Positions 55,567 through 64,000 of a DNA stretch of 64,000 nt are shown here, piece after piece. The position numbers and the translations under genes are program-made. Source of the DNA: Flavobacterium fryxellicola. Its GTDB lineage: Bacteria > Bacteroidota > Bacteroidia > Flavobacteriales > Flavobacteriaceae. The notes under the pieces are model-generated. The model had not been told where the DNA came from. It ran no database searches and saw only the letters and a list, made by a program, of their open reading frames with translations. Location: assembly GCF_900143245.1 (NCBI RefSeq), contig NZ_FRDK01000010.1, positions 1-64,000 of the forward strand, given 5' to 3'. Position 1 is the stretch's first letter. Each line of letters opens with the position of its first letter.

Positions 55567-56707
55567 TTCACTTATAGAACTTAATCGTTCAGCCTATCAA
55601 AATAATATCGATTTCTTAAAAAAAACTTTCGGTAAAAAAGTAGTTCTTTCCTCGGTTGTAAAGGGAAACGCGTATGGCCATGGCGTGCAGGAATTTGTAG
55701 CTATGGCATTTCAGTGTGGCATAAACCATTTTTCTGTTTTTGATGTTGAAGAAGCCAAAGTGGTAAAAGCGGAGTTACAAGATAAAGTTACCATCATGAT
55801 TATGGGACTCGTTCAGGATGAAGATATGGAATGGGTAATCAAAAATAATGTTGAATTCTTTGTTTTTGATAAAAGCAGATTAACACAAGCTATAAAAACA
55901 GCAAAAAAACTAAATAAAAAAGCGATTTTACATATTGAAGTAGAAACCGGAATGAACCGAACTGGTTTTGACAAGAATGAGCTGAATCAGGTGATTTCTC
56001 TTCTGCAAAAAAGGAAAGAGCATCTTCTTTTTAAAGGACTCTGTACGCACTATGCCGGAGCTGAAAGTATCGATAACTACTATAGAGTTGATAAGCAAAT
56101 TAAAAAATTTGAAGAAATATACCAATACTTTTGCAAAAATGACCTGAAACCTGAAATAAGGCATTCAGCTTGTTCTGCAGCATCAATAATGTTTCCCCAA
56201 ACGAGAATGGATATGGTGCGTATTGGAATAATGCAATACGGCTTGTGGTCCAGTCCAGAAGTATTTGTTACGTATTTAAACTCTAAAAAAAGCAAAATTG
56301 ACCCGCTGCAGCGCGTCATCAGTTGGAAAAGCACTATCATGAGTATAAAAAAAGTCAATATTGGCGATTTCATAGGGTATGGCAGCAGTTTTATGGCTAA
56401 AAGGAAAATGAAAATTGCAGTTATCCCCATTGGCTACTGTCATGGATACAGTCGCTCTTTAAGCAACCAAGGACGCGTACTTATTCACGGACAGCGCTGT
56501 ATTGTAGTAGGTTCCGTAAATATGAATATGATGACCGTTGATGTGACTGATATCGATATAGCAAAAAAAGAAGATGAAGTTGTACTGATTGGTACTCAAA
56601 AAGAGCTATCCGTTTCTGTAGCCTCATTTAGTGACTTCAGCAACCAACTCAATTATGAATTATTAACTCGGATTTCTAAAGCAATTCCACGTAAAATTAT
56701 AGAATAA
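55556..56707 (+). CDS. Alanine racemase-like PLP enzyme (fold III)
   Basis: 383 aa from the ATG at 55556 (an earlier ATG at 55487 lies inside the M20 gene). The N-terminus has the PLP-binding lysine motif 'VVLSSVVKGNAYGHGVQEF'. Later come 'LHIEVETGMNRTGFD', 'GLCTHYAGAESIDNYYRVDK', 'RIGIMQYGLWSSPEVF', and the Tyr region 'IAVIPIGYCHGYSRSLSNQG' plus 'VNMNMMTVDVTDID'. It interconverts L and D amino acids. Because an ornithine-racemase-like gene follows, it may be a broad-specificity or catabolic enzyme rather than the cell-wall alanine racemase. Confidence 0.92.
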   Translation: MHTNSLIELNRSAYQNNIDFLKKTFGKKVVLSSVVKGNAYGHGVQEFVAMAFQCGINHFSVFDVEEAKVVKAELQDKVTIMIMGLVQDEDMEWVIKNNVEFFVFDKSRLTQAIKTAKKLNKKAILHIEVETGMNRTGFDKNELNQVISLLQKRKEHLLFKGLCTHYAGAESIDNYYRVDKQIKKFEEIYQYFCKNDLKPEIRHSACSAASIMFPQTRMDMVRIGIMQYGLWSSPEVFVTYLNSKKSKIDPLQRVISWKSTIMSIKKVNIGDFIGYGSSFMAKRKMKIAVIPIGYCHGYSRSLSNQGRVLIHGQRCIVVGSVNMNMMTVDVTDIDIAKKEDEVVLIGTQKELSVSVASFSDFSNQLNYELLTRISKAIPRKIIE

Positions 56708-57780
56708 TGGCCTTTATAAAATTATACCGCAAAAAACTCGAAGAAAATTATGCCTTTCTGGATCACATTTTTAAATCTAGAAATATCCAGTGGGGCGTAG
56801 TTTCCAAACTTTTATGTGGAAATAAAATATATCTCAAAGAAATAATCGCTTTAGGGGTGCGCGAAATTCATGATTCCAGAGTAAGCAATCTAAAAAAAAT
56901 TAAAGCATTAGATCCAGAAATCCAAACCGTTTATATAAAACCACCCGCAAAGCGCAGTATTGAAAGTATTGTACGTTATGCTGACATCAGTTTTAACACT
57001 GAAATCTATACCATACAACTGCTTTCTGCCGAAGCTGTAAAGCAAAATAAGGTACATAAAGTCATTATCATGATCGAAATGGGTGATCTTCGAGAAGGTG
57101 TTATGGGAGAAGAGTTAATCGCTTTTTACGGTACTATTTTAAAAATGCCAAATATCGAGATTTCAGGAATAGGAACTAATCTTAACTGTCTTAGCGGCGT
57201 GATGCCTACACAAGACAAACTCATTCAACTGAGTTTATACAAGCAGTTAATTGAAGCTAAATTCAATATTAGCATTCCGTTCGTCTCTGGCGGAACCTCC
57301 GTGGCAATTCCGCTGATACTTAAAAATGCCCGCCCAATGGCTGTCAATCATTTTCGAATAGGAGAAGCGCTCTTTTTTGGAAAAGATTTATTCACGGGCG
57401 ATACCATGGAAGGAATGCATAACGATGTTTTCAAATTATTTGCTGAAATTATAGAAATCACCGAAAAACCCAATACTCCTACGGGTGAATTAGGCGAGAA
57501 CGTCGCCGGAAATTCTTTTTCTATGAATGATGTCACCGATTTAGGTATTACGTCTTTAAGAGCCATCTTAGACATTGGTTTGTTAGACATGCAACCGCAG
57601 TATTTAGAATCGGATGATGCTGATATTACTATTGTAGATGCTAGTTCTGATATGCTTGTTATTGATATTTCAAATTCTAAAAAGACTTATAAAATTGGAG
57701 ATTTAATTGCTTTTAAAATTAGGTACATGGGCGCTTTATACCTTTTAAATTCAGATTATATTGAAAAAACTATCGAATAG
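56707..57780 (+). CDS. Alanine/ornithine racemase family PLP enzyme
   Basis: 357 aa. Start and preceding stop overlap as TAATG. Fold III PLP barrel with the lysine in 'IQWGVVSKLLCGNKIYLKEI', then 'EIHDSRVSNLKKIKALDPE', 'VIIMIEMGDLREGVMGEEL', 'GIGTNLNCLSGVMPTQDKLI' and 'FVSGGTSVAIPLI', as in the ornithine racemase (Orr) and YhfX-like group. The substrate is uncertain. It is the last gene of the operon. Its neighbours (symporter, acetyltransferase, deacylase, second racemase) point to uptake and use of a D- or N-acyl amino acid. Confidence 0.88.
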   Translation: MAFIKLYRKKLEENYAFLDHIFKSRNIQWGVVSKLLCGNKIYLKEIIALGVREIHDSRVSNLKKIKALDPEIQTVYIKPPAKRSIESIVRYADISFNTEIYTIQLLSAEAVKQNKVHKVIIMIEMGDLREGVMGEELIAFYGTILKMPNIEISGIGTNLNCLSGVMPTQDKLIQLSLYKQLIEAKFNISIPFVSGGTSVAIPLILKNARPMAVNHFRIGEALFFGKDLFTGDTMEGMHNDVFKLFAEIIEITEKPNTPTGELGENVAGNSFSMNDVTDLGITSLRAILDIGLLDMQPQYLESDDADITIVDASSDMLVIDISNSKKTYKIGDLIAFKIRYMGALYLLNSDYIEKTIE

Positions 57781-57809
57781 TAAATACTATTGTCTCCAAC
57801 TTTTTTTGT

Positions 57810-57840
57810 AAATCGTAACTTGTAGTGCGATTTTTTTTTA
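57810..57840 (+). terminator. Terminator of the symporter/racemase operon
   Basis: AAATCG (57810-57815) pairs with CGATTT (57828-57833), and a run of T follows. A weaker stem than the others, but well placed 30 nt after the stop. Confidence 0.6.
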
Positions 57841-57858
57841 CTTAATGTACCAACTCCT

Positions 57859-57945
57859 AACACGAATTGCACTAATTTCCAATAATCAATTTGTGGAAAT
57901 TAGTGCAATTCGTGTTTAAATTCAGCCTGCCTTTTGCGTGCAGGC
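57859..57945. repeat. 23-bp perfect inverted repeat plus a second hairpin in a convergent intergenic region
   Basis: 57859-57881 and 57894-57916 are perfectly complementary over 23 bp around a 12-nt loop. The arm is built from the words ATTAGTGCAATTCGTGTT, a style of AT-rich repeat found between Flavobacterium genes, to my recollection. It is followed by GCCTGC...GCAGGC (57925-57945). It lies between converging genes and may act as a terminator or a mobile repeat unit. Confidence 0.7.
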
Positions 57946-57953
57946 AATCGATT

Positions 57954-59972
57954 TTATTTTACCTTTTCAAATCGATCAATTCCCTCTCTCAACCAACCTT
58001 TGTAGGCATTTATATCTGAGTTATAGCTTTCTGGTTTGTCTGATAGCATGATGCCTTCCGTGTCTAAAATAATATAATACGGTTGCGCATTAGCTTTAAA
58101 TTTTGTGATCTGAAAATCACTCCATTTATTTCCAATACTTACAATTTCTTTCCCCGTTTCTTTGGATACATATTGTTCGCTTTTAGGTAATTCTCTTTTG
58201 TCATCAACATAAAGAGAGATTAACACCACTTCTGCTTGTAATATTTTTAGAATCGCAGGATCGGACCAAACATAATCTTCCATTTTTCTACAATTGACGC
58301 AAGCATATCCTGTAAAATCAAGCAAAATCGGCTTATTTACTGATTTGGCGTAGGCCAATCCTTTTTCATAATCTTCAAAAGCAATCAGGTCATGCGGACC
58401 TAAATGTGCGCCTTCCGGCAAAATTTGAGCTGTTGCGTTTGAACTGCCTTTTGAATTTCCTACACCATAAGGGCTTTCGCTATAAGTCATTGGTGGTGGG
58501 AAACCAGAAATTAATTTTAATGGCGCTCCCCATATACCAGGAATTAAATAGATTGTAAAAGCCAAAACTACTAAGCCAAAAGACAATCGGCCCACAGAAA
58601 TATGTGTCATGGGACTATCATGTGGAAGTGTAATTTTTCCAAAAAGATAGAATGCCAATGTTCCAAAAATAGCAATCCAGATGGCCAAGAAAACTTCTCT
58701 TTCCAAGAAATGCAACTGCAATACTAAATCTGCATTCGACAAAAATTTGAAGGCCAATGCCAGTTCTAAGAATCCTAAAACTACTTTAACGGTATTCAAC
58801 CAACCACCCGATTTTGGCAATGAATTCAGCCATCCCGGGAACATCGCAAACAACATAAAAGGCAGGGCTAAAGCCAATGAAAAACCAAACATCCCAACGA
58901 TTGGTGCTATTCCGCCTTTGGAAGCAGCTTCTACTAAAAGTGTTCCCACGATAGGACCTGTGCAGGAAAAAGAGACAATAGCTAGTGCCAAAGCCATAAA
59001 TAAGATTCCAATAATTCCACCTCTATCGGCCTGATTATCGACTTTGTTTGCCCAAGAATTTGGCAACATAATTTCAAAGGCACCTAAAAATGAGGCTGCA
59101 AACGTAACTAGTAAAACAAAGAATATGATATTAAACCAAACATTTGTAGATAATGCGTTTAACGCATCGGCACCAAAAATCCAAGTCACTAAAAATCCTA
59201 ATACTACATAGATGAAGATGATAGCAATTCCATAAATAATAGCATTTCTAATTCCTTTCGCTTTCGTTTTGCTTTGTTTGGTAAAAAAACTTACCGTCAT
59301 AGGAATCATCGGGAATACACAAGGCGTGAGCAATGCCGCAAATCCGGATAGAAAGGCAATAAAGAAAATAGACCATAATCCTCGTTTTGTAGCTGGCTTA
59401 GAGTCAAGAGGTACTACTTCCTCCTGCGTCGCCATTTTTGAACTTGCTACTGGCGTTGCTGCTACAGTATCTGCTGTAGCAACGGTACTCTTTAAGACAT
59501 CAACTGCAGTGGTGGCTATTGAAACAGCGGGTACCGTGAACGTAAAATTTTTCTCGATGTTGATGCAAACATCCTTACAAACCTGATAATTAAAATCAAC
59601 TTTTATTTCCCTAAGCTTCGGATTTGTTATTGTAATTTCCTGCTGTATTTGACCTTTTTTTTCAAAGAATGTTTCATTAACCTCAAAAATGTCATTATAG
59701 GCAGTTCTTGTTTTACTTTCTTTGGCCTTGCCTACTAAAGTAAAATTCCCTTTCTGATTTTTGAAGATGATTTCTAAAGGTAATGGCCCACCATCTGGAG
59801 TAAACTGCGAATACAAATGCCAATCATTTTCTATAACCGCATTGAATGTTAGGAGGTAATTAGTCTCAGATTTTTTTTCAATTTTGGTAGTCCATTTTGC
59901 TGGATCTAAAATCTGGGCATTTCCATTGGCAAAAGCCAAAAAGGCAATAAGGATAAATAGTAGTTTCTTCAT
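57954..59972 (-). CDS. dsbD: Thiol:disulfide interchange protein DsbD-like
   Basis: 672 aa with a signal peptide (about 1-19). Order: N-terminal periplasmic DsbD-alpha-like domain (about 20-150, with the Cys pair in 'FNYQVCKDVCINIEKNF'), a linker, an eight-helix membrane domain (about 195-500; 'LTPCVFPMIPMTVSFFTKQS' and 'VSFSCTGPIVGTLLVEA' carry the two redox cysteines), and a C-terminal thioredoxin domain (about 545-670; 'DFTGYACVNCRKMEDYVW', CVNC). It passes electrons from cytoplasmic thioredoxin to periplasmic partners. Start and tilS stop overlap as TAATG. Confidence 0.94.
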   Translation of the reverse strand: MKKLLFILIAFLAFANGNAQILDPAKWTTKIEKKSETNYLLTFNAVIENDWHLYSQFTPDGGPLPLEIIFKNQKGNFTLVGKAKESKTRTAYNDIFEVNETFFEKKGQIQQEITITNPKLREIKVDFNYQVCKDVCINIEKNFTFTVPAVSIATTAVDVLKSTVATADTVAATPVASSKMATQEEVVPLDSKPATKRGLWSIFFIAFLSGFAALLTPCVFPMIPMTVSFFTKQSKTKAKGIRNAIIYGIAIIFIYVVLGFLVTWIFGADALNALSTNVWFNIIFFVLLVTFAASFLGAFEIMLPNSWANKVDNQADRGGIIGILFMALALAIVSFSCTGPIVGTLLVEAASKGGIAPIVGMFGFSLALALPFMLFAMFPGWLNSLPKSGGWLNTVKVVLGFLELALAFKFLSNADLVLQLHFLEREVFLAIWIAIFGTLAFYLFGKITLPHDSPMTHISVGRLSFGLVVLAFTIYLIPGIWGAPLKLISGFPPPMTYSESPYGVGNSKGSSNATAQILPEGAHLGPHDLIAFEDYEKGLAYAKSVNKPILLDFTGYACVNCRKMEDYVWSDPAILKILQAEVVLISLYVDDKRELPKSEQYVSKETGKEIVSIGNKWSDFQITKFKANAQPYYIILDTEGIMLSDKPESYNSDINAYKGWLREGIDRFEKVK

Positions 59973-61288
59973 TATTCTAATTGTATTTTAAGTATATTCT
60001 TTGTTTTGTTTTCAATTTTAAAGCGCTCATCCTGACGAAGACCAATTACCCAAACTATTGTCGTATTGGAACATAAAAGCCATGTGTTTTCTTTCTCAAT
60101 CAAGGATAATTTTTCGTCTTTAAACAGTTTACTGATTTTTTTTGATTTACCATCCATCCCAAAAGGTTGAAAATGATCGCCTTCATTCCAGTGGCGCAAA
60201 ACCAATGGATAGTGTAGTTTATCAGCGTCCACAAATATAGTTTTATTTGAACCGATACTAATGTCCATTACTTTGCAAAAGGTAAGATTTAAGGGAATAT
60301 TAACTTCTTTTTGATTCTCTACAATCGAATACTCCTGATTTCTATCTTCCAAATACAAGGGACTCAAGAGTAAGGAATCCCGATCTTTTAACAAGCGGTA
60401 CTCCGAAGAAAAAACAAATTTGCCTGATTGGCTGTCGACTAGATCATAAATATCATCCCATGCTTTAAATCCAAATTCATTGAGCCATTGGTACAAATAC
60501 GATTTGTAGTTAGGTAACTTCTTTAATTTCTTTAAATCAAAATAAATGGTATCGCCATCTGGCTGAGCGACCTGTTGATACACGATAATAGCCGCATCGT
60601 CGACCATATCTTGAGCTTGTTGCAAATATCCTTGTGTTTTATGAAACGATAAAAGAAAATTGGGATTCACTTCCTTTAAAAGTGGAACGACATGGTGGCG
60701 GATTTTATTTCGAAGGTATTTATCAGAGGCATTACTGCTGTCTTCACGCCATTGTATACCATGTAAAATCGCATATTCTTCCATTTCTTCTTGGCTAAAT
60801 GCCAAAAGCGGGCGTACTACTTTTTCGTTTTGTTCGGGAATACCTATTAATCCCTCTAAGCCGGTACCACGTGAAAGATTGATAAGAAAGGTTTCTAAAT
60901 TATCATCAGCATGATGCGCAGTTAGAATATAATCGTATTTTTCTGTTTCTAATAATTCATAAAACCAATTGTATCGCAGCTCGCGAGCAGCAACTTGAGT
61001 AGATATTTTATAATCTTCGGCGAAGGCTTTGGTATCAAATTGTGTTATAAATACTGGAATATGATGATCAACAGCATATTCCTTAACGAAACGCTGATCT
61101 TCAAAACTTTCCATTCCACGAAGTTGAAAATTACAATGTGCAATTCCAATTTCATACTCCAAATGCTGCAACAAATGAACCATCACCATACTATCTTTGC
61201 CGCCGCTAGTCGCTAGAAGTACCTTTTTACCGCTTAGAAACTGAAAATTTTGTAACAGATGATTTTGAAATTTTTGTAGCATGTTCAA
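59972..61288 (-). CDS. tilS: tRNA(Ile)-lysidine synthetase
   Basis: 438 aa. It converts C34 of the CAU-anticodon tRNA-Ile to lysidine using ATP and lysine. The PP-loop motif is 'KVLLATSGGKDSMVMVHLLQ'. Then 'YDYILTAHHADDNLETFLIN' and 'RGTGLEGLIGIPEQNEKVVR', 'HGIQWREDSSNASDKYLRNK' and 'IRHHVVPLLKEVNPNF' are TilS blocks; the C-terminal domain (about 330-438) includes 'HWNEGDHFQPFGMDGKSKKI'. An essential gene. It lies 21 nt after pabB and overlaps dsbD by 1 nt. Confidence 0.96.
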   Translation of the reverse strand: MNMLQKFQNHLLQNFQFLSGKKVLLATSGGKDSMVMVHLLQHLEYEIGIAHCNFQLRGMESFEDQRFVKEYAVDHHIPVFITQFDTKAFAEDYKISTQVAARELRYNWFYELLETEKYDYILTAHHADDNLETFLINLSRGTGLEGLIGIPEQNEKVVRPLLAFSQEEMEEYAILHGIQWREDSSNASDKYLRNKIRHHVVPLLKEVNPNFLLSFHKTQGYLQQAQDMVDDAAIIVYQQVAQPDGDTIYFDLKKLKKLPNYKSYLYQWLNEFGFKAWDDIYDLVDSQSGKFVFSSEYRLLKDRDSLLLSPLYLEDRNQEYSIVENQKEVNIPLNLTFCKVMDISIGSNKTIFVDADKLHYPLVLRHWNEGDHFQPFGMDGKSKKISKLFKDEKLSLIEKENTWLLCSNTTIVWVIGLRQDERFKIENKTKNILKIQLE

Positions 61289-61309
61289 ATTTAATTAATT
61301 CATTTTGAT

Positions 61310-62596
61310 TTAACTCAAAACCGCTCGCATTGCTTTTGCTTTTAGCAAACATTCCTCGTATTCTTTTTCAGGAATAGACTGTGAAGTAATGGCACTTCCT
61401 ACAGAAAACGAAACGTATTTCTTTTCTAGATTGTATAAAATACTTCGAATAACTACATTGAAATCAAAATCTCCGCTCGGTGTAAAATAACCCACTGCTC
61501 CACTATATAAACCTCGTTTTGTTTCTTCTAGTTCTTCAATAATTTTCATCACAGAAATCTTGGGTGCGCCTGTCATACTTCCCATTGGAAACGTAGTTTT
61601 CAAAACATCTATTGCCGAATATTGCGCATCTAATTTTGAAATAACAGTTGAGATCATCTGGTGCACTTGCATAAAAGAATAAATTTTACAGAGTTCTTTT
61701 ACTTCAACAGACCCTTTTTGTGCAGTTCTTGATAGGTCATTGCGTACTAAATCCGTTATCATAATATTTTCTGATCTTTCTTTTGCATCTGTAGCCAATG
61801 CATTTCTTGATTTCTCATCTTCAATTGGATCCAAAAAACGTTTGGCAGTTCCTTTAATAGGTTGTGAGACAATTAGTTTGTCTTCTTTCCTTAAGTAACG
61901 CTCTGGAGTAGCCGAAAGTAAAAAATGTTTGTTATTCTTAAAAAAAACAGCAAATGGAGGTTTAGAAATTTCGTTGAGTTTACTGAATTTTTCAAAAGGA
62001 TCTATGGTCGCATTTTCGGCAAAAAACTCCATACAAAAATTAGCTTCATATATGTCCCCACGATGAATGTATTCCAAAATTTTTGCGACTTTTTTAAGAT
62101 AATCCTTCTTAGGAATTCGCTGCTGAATCGCTACTATTTCGTCTATTGCAGCTGTTGAATTGCGTCCTTTGATTATAGCTTCAAAGTCTTCCTCAACTTC
62201 CTCCTCACAAATAGAAAGGTACTGAATTTCGAGTTGATTTCCTTTCAATAAAAATAGCTTTTTAGGTTGAAAAAAATACAAATCTGGAAAATCCAAGCCA
62301 TCAAAATTAGTAGACTGTAGTTGCTCAATGTTATTTTTTAGATCATACGACAAATACCCAAAAATCCAGTCTTTGGCGCTTTGTTGGTATTGTTTTAAGT
62401 CCTCAAAACCATTATGAAAATCAGTTTTAATGGACGTAAAGGCATCTGCGGCAAGGATGCAATCACAACTGGAATACTGTTGCGGATAATCGTTGCTGTC
62501 TAAATAAATGATTTCCCTAAATTGTTTTGACCACGATAAAAGCTGGTCTTGAAACAGTTTTGGATTAGAAACAGACTTGTAAATTGAAGTTCTCAA
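61310..62596 (-). CDS. pabB: Aminodeoxychorismate synthase component I
   Basis: 428 aa if started at the TTG at 62596 ('LRTSIYKSVSNPKLFQDQLL'), as preferred here. An ATG at 62704 would add 36 hydrophobic, non-conserved residues and would place a promoter-like element inside the gene. Motifs: 'HRGDIYEANFCMEFFAENAT', 'AVFFKNNKHFLLSATPERYL', 'VSQPIKGTAKR', 'ERSENIMITDLVRNDLSR', 'FPMGSMTGAPKISVMKIIEE' and 'GAVGYFTPSGDFDFNVVIRS'. It aminates chorismate for folate (p-aminobenzoate) synthesis; trpE-like anthranilate synthase is the alternative, judged less likely from length and operon context. It heads the pabB-tilS-dsbD run. Confidence 0.86.
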   Translation of the reverse strand: MRTSIYKSVSNPKLFQDQLLSWSKQFREIIYLDSNDYPQQYSSCDCILAADAFTSIKTDFHNGFEDLKQYQQSAKDWIFGYLSYDLKNNIEQLQSTNFDGLDFPDLYFFQPKKLFLLKGNQLEIQYLSICEEEVEEDFEAIIKGRNSTAAIDEIVAIQQRIPKKDYLKKVAKILEYIHRGDIYEANFCMEFFAENATIDPFEKFSKLNEISKPPFAVFFKNNKHFLLSATPERYLRKEDKLIVSQPIKGTAKRFLDPIEDEKSRNALATDAKERSENIMITDLVRNDLSRTAQKGSVEVKELCKIYSFMQVHQMISTVISKLDAQYSAIDVLKTTFPMGSMTGAPKISVMKIIEELEETKRGLYSGAVGYFTPSGDFDFNVVIRSILYNLEKKYVSFSVGSAITSQSIPEKEYEECLLKAKAMRAVLS

Positions 62597-62617
62597 AAAG
62601 TAATTGTGTTTAAAATT

Positions 62618-62646
62618 CAAAATTACAATAAAAAACAAACCTTCAA
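62618..62646 (-). promoter_or_regulatory. Promoter of pabB-tilS-dsbD
   Basis: On the minus strand TTG (62646-62644), 18 nt, TAATTTTG (62625-62618). Start TTG at 62596 lies 21 nt downstream of the -7 box, leaving a short leader. This supports the later start codon. Confidence 0.58.
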
Positions 62647-62704
62647 TAATTGATTTTACTAAAAATAGCTTATTTTTTTGTAAATTTGGTAATAGAGACT
62701 CCAT

Positions 62705-63025
62705 TTTGGTATTTTCAATCTTTAAAGTAGTCCTTTTATAGCCTCAAAAATTTTCAGATATTCAGAAATTGAGCAATAGAAAAAGCAATTGATTTTTTAC
62801 ACAATTAGAATTTTACTTCAATCCACAATTTACGGACAAAAAAAAACAACTTGTAGGATTGTATCACACTATAATTCAAGCACTATAACCAACAGCTGAG
62901 TAGTGGTTTAATGCTACTAATTTTGCTGATTTAAGTGGGCAGGAATGGGAAGTTGTAAAATAGGATGGAAATTGCAAACCCATTATGATAATTCTTTTAT
63001 ATGTAACCAATAAAAACCATATAGT
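62705..63025. other. Divergent intergenic region
   Basis: Upstream of the DoxX gene. TAATTTTG at 62918-62925 on the plus strand is a possible -7 box for it (101 nt before the ATG). No other element was recognised. Confidence 0.4.
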
Positions 63026-63403
63026 ATGAAAATTGCAATCCTTATTATTCGATCTTTATTAGGAATCTTATTCCTTTATACCTCCGTGAGTTTTTTTTTA
63101 CACCTAGCACCTGAAGCCGAAACTACTGGTAATTTTAAAGCTTTTAATGTTGGTTTAATGGCATCTACTTATTTAATTCCTTTGGCTAAATCTTTAGAGT
63201 TCCTTTGCGGACTCTCTTTTATAACCGGTCGCTATGTAACCCTCGCGAACCTTATCATTTTGCCAGTCACATTAAATATCTTGCTGATTAATTTTTTTTT
63301 AACTCCAGAAAATCTACCAGTCGCATTATTTGTGTTTTTTGGTAATATCTTTTTAATAATTAGTCATTGGTCAAATTACAAAGGTTTATTTGTAGCACAA
63401 TAA
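63026..63403 (+). CDS. DoxX family membrane protein
   Basis: 125 aa with four hydrophobic helices (about 5-22, 45-68, 72-95, 98-118). 'RSLLGILFLYTSVSFFLHLA' at the start, 'LIPLAKSLEFLCGLSFITGR' and 'LIILPVTLNILLINFFLTPE' are DoxX/DoxD-like features. The DoxX group has poorly known redox-related or membrane-stress roles. It is monocistronic. Confidence 0.8.
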   Translation: MKIAILIIRSLLGILFLYTSVSFFLHLAPEAETTGNFKAFNVGLMASTYLIPLAKSLEFLCGLSFITGRYVTLANLIILPVTLNILLINFFLTPENLPVALFVFFGNIFLIISHWSNYKGLFVAQ

Positions 63404-63655
63404 TTTGGCATTAAAAGTAAACGTTACATTCAAAATCAAAGCCTTCGTTTATGGGAATACCCATTTTCAGGGTTACATTTTTTAACGCTTTCAACCATTC
63501 CAAAGTAGTAACAACTACCTGTTTAAAAATCACAAGTTAGTGCTAGAATTTGAATTCAATGCAACGAAATAGCACACTGTAAAATTTTTGGATAGCAATA
63601 AAAAAACATTACAAAGGGGACTACCTTTTAAAAAGATAGATTCCTTTTGATTTAT
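63404..63655. other. Intergenic region between converging genes
   Basis: About 250 AT-rich bases; no clear terminator hairpin or gene was found by eye. Confidence 0.35.
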
Positions 63656-64000
63656 TTATATGGTATCAATAACTTCTTTCATTAATTGTATGCTTTTCAA
63701 CTTATCATTGTGGTTGAAAATTGGACTGGTAATCATCAATTCATCGATTTGTGTGTACTCAATAAACTGTTTTAATTCGATTTCTACTTTCTTTTTGCTT
63801 CCAATAAAGGAACAAGATGTCATTTGGTTCACATGAAAATGTTCTTCTTCCGTCATAATTCCATCCAAAGAATCCACTGGCGGCTGTAATGGTTTTCTAT
63901 CATTCCGAATCAAGTTCAGAAACATTTGGGTCAAGCTAGTGGCTAACTTTTGGGCTTCTTCATCCGTGTTAGCTACAATTGCATTGGCGCAGGCCATCGT
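63656..64000 (-). CDS. LLM class flavin-dependent oxidoreductase, C-terminal part (partial)
   Basis: The frame is open to the end of the window, so the N-terminal part lies outside it. The ATG 2 codons in from the edge is probably internal. The visible 114 residues match the C-terminal end of MsnO8/luciferase-like monooxygenases: 'VANTDEEAQKLATSLTQMF' helix, 'TSCSFIGSKKKVEIELKQFI' and 'QIDELMITSPIFNHNDKLKS' (the LMI.. strand), ending '..LMKEVIDTI'. It uses FMN to act on an unknown substrate. Confidence 0.85.
   Translation of the reverse strand, partial: TMACANAIVANTDEEAQKLATSLTQMFLNLIRNDRKPLQPPVDSLDGIMTEEEHFHVNQMTSCSFIGSKKKVEIELKQFIEYTQIDELMITSPIFNHNDKLKSIQLMKEVIDTI

Noticed and set aside
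1..64000. CRISPR arrays, rRNA or tRNA genes
   Set aside because: No regularly spaced direct repeats, no rRNA signatures and no cloverleaf-like segments were recognised by eye.

Overview
The window is a stretch of low-GC chromosome from a member of Flavobacteriaceae, most likely Flavobacterium. The evidence is a type IX secretion triad (type B sorting-domain adhesin, PorP/SprF-like protein, OmpA/PD40 protein), promoters of the Bacteroidota form (TTG about 20 nt before TAnnTTTG), weak Shine-Dalgarno signals, and gene families typical of that group. No rRNA, tRNA or CRISPR array was seen.

Layout. 1-4960: the end of a large surface adhesin, its PorP/SprF-like partner and an OmpA-family protein, with the scar of a porP-ompA tandem duplication between the last two. 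5330-9942 (minus): a CAP-domain lipoprotein, then pyrR-pyrB-two small genes-rnz-pdxH. 9986-10682: a decayed gene and a small lipoprotein. 10705-14878: a divergently transcribed M14 carboxypeptidase and serine dehydratase. 14879-19580: a gene-poor, eroded area holding a Gmad2-domain lipoprotein pseudogene, a cation/proton antiporter, a small membrane protein and short genes. 19581-27576: a glycosyltransferase fused to an alpha-toroid domain, panB, a broken four-helix-bundle gene, an RluA-type synthase, an aldehyde dehydrogenase overlapping a nitroreductase, and a membrane protein. 27711-34225: a hybrid sensor kinase, a zinc metallopeptidase and a DEAD-box helicase.

34450-40700 is the most unusual part. 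Three same-strand gene units each begin with a GTT-containing core and end with its inverted complement. That end is followed by a hairpin, which is the architecture of integron gene cassettes with attC sites. Two internally deleted IS1182-like elements and one solo IS end sit exactly 2 nt before the GTT core at all three cassette starts. The cassettes carry an HSL-type esterase, a secreted protein of unknown function, and an unknown two-gene unit (127 + 444 aa). No integrase lies in the window, so this would be an integrase-less attC cluster or a distant part of an array.

40780-64000 returns to ordinary chromosome: a TruC-like synthase, a YifB ATPase, tandem amidohydrolases (two of three catalytic halves lack the metal motif), an ammonium transporter, an S15 peptidase-like hydrolase, a tightly overlapping five-gene operon (sodium symporter, acetyltransferase, M20 peptidase, two fold-III PLP racemases), then pabB-tilS-dsbD on the minus strand, a DoxX protein and the C-terminal end of a flavin-dependent oxidoreductase.

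All family assignments come from reading motifs; no database search was run.
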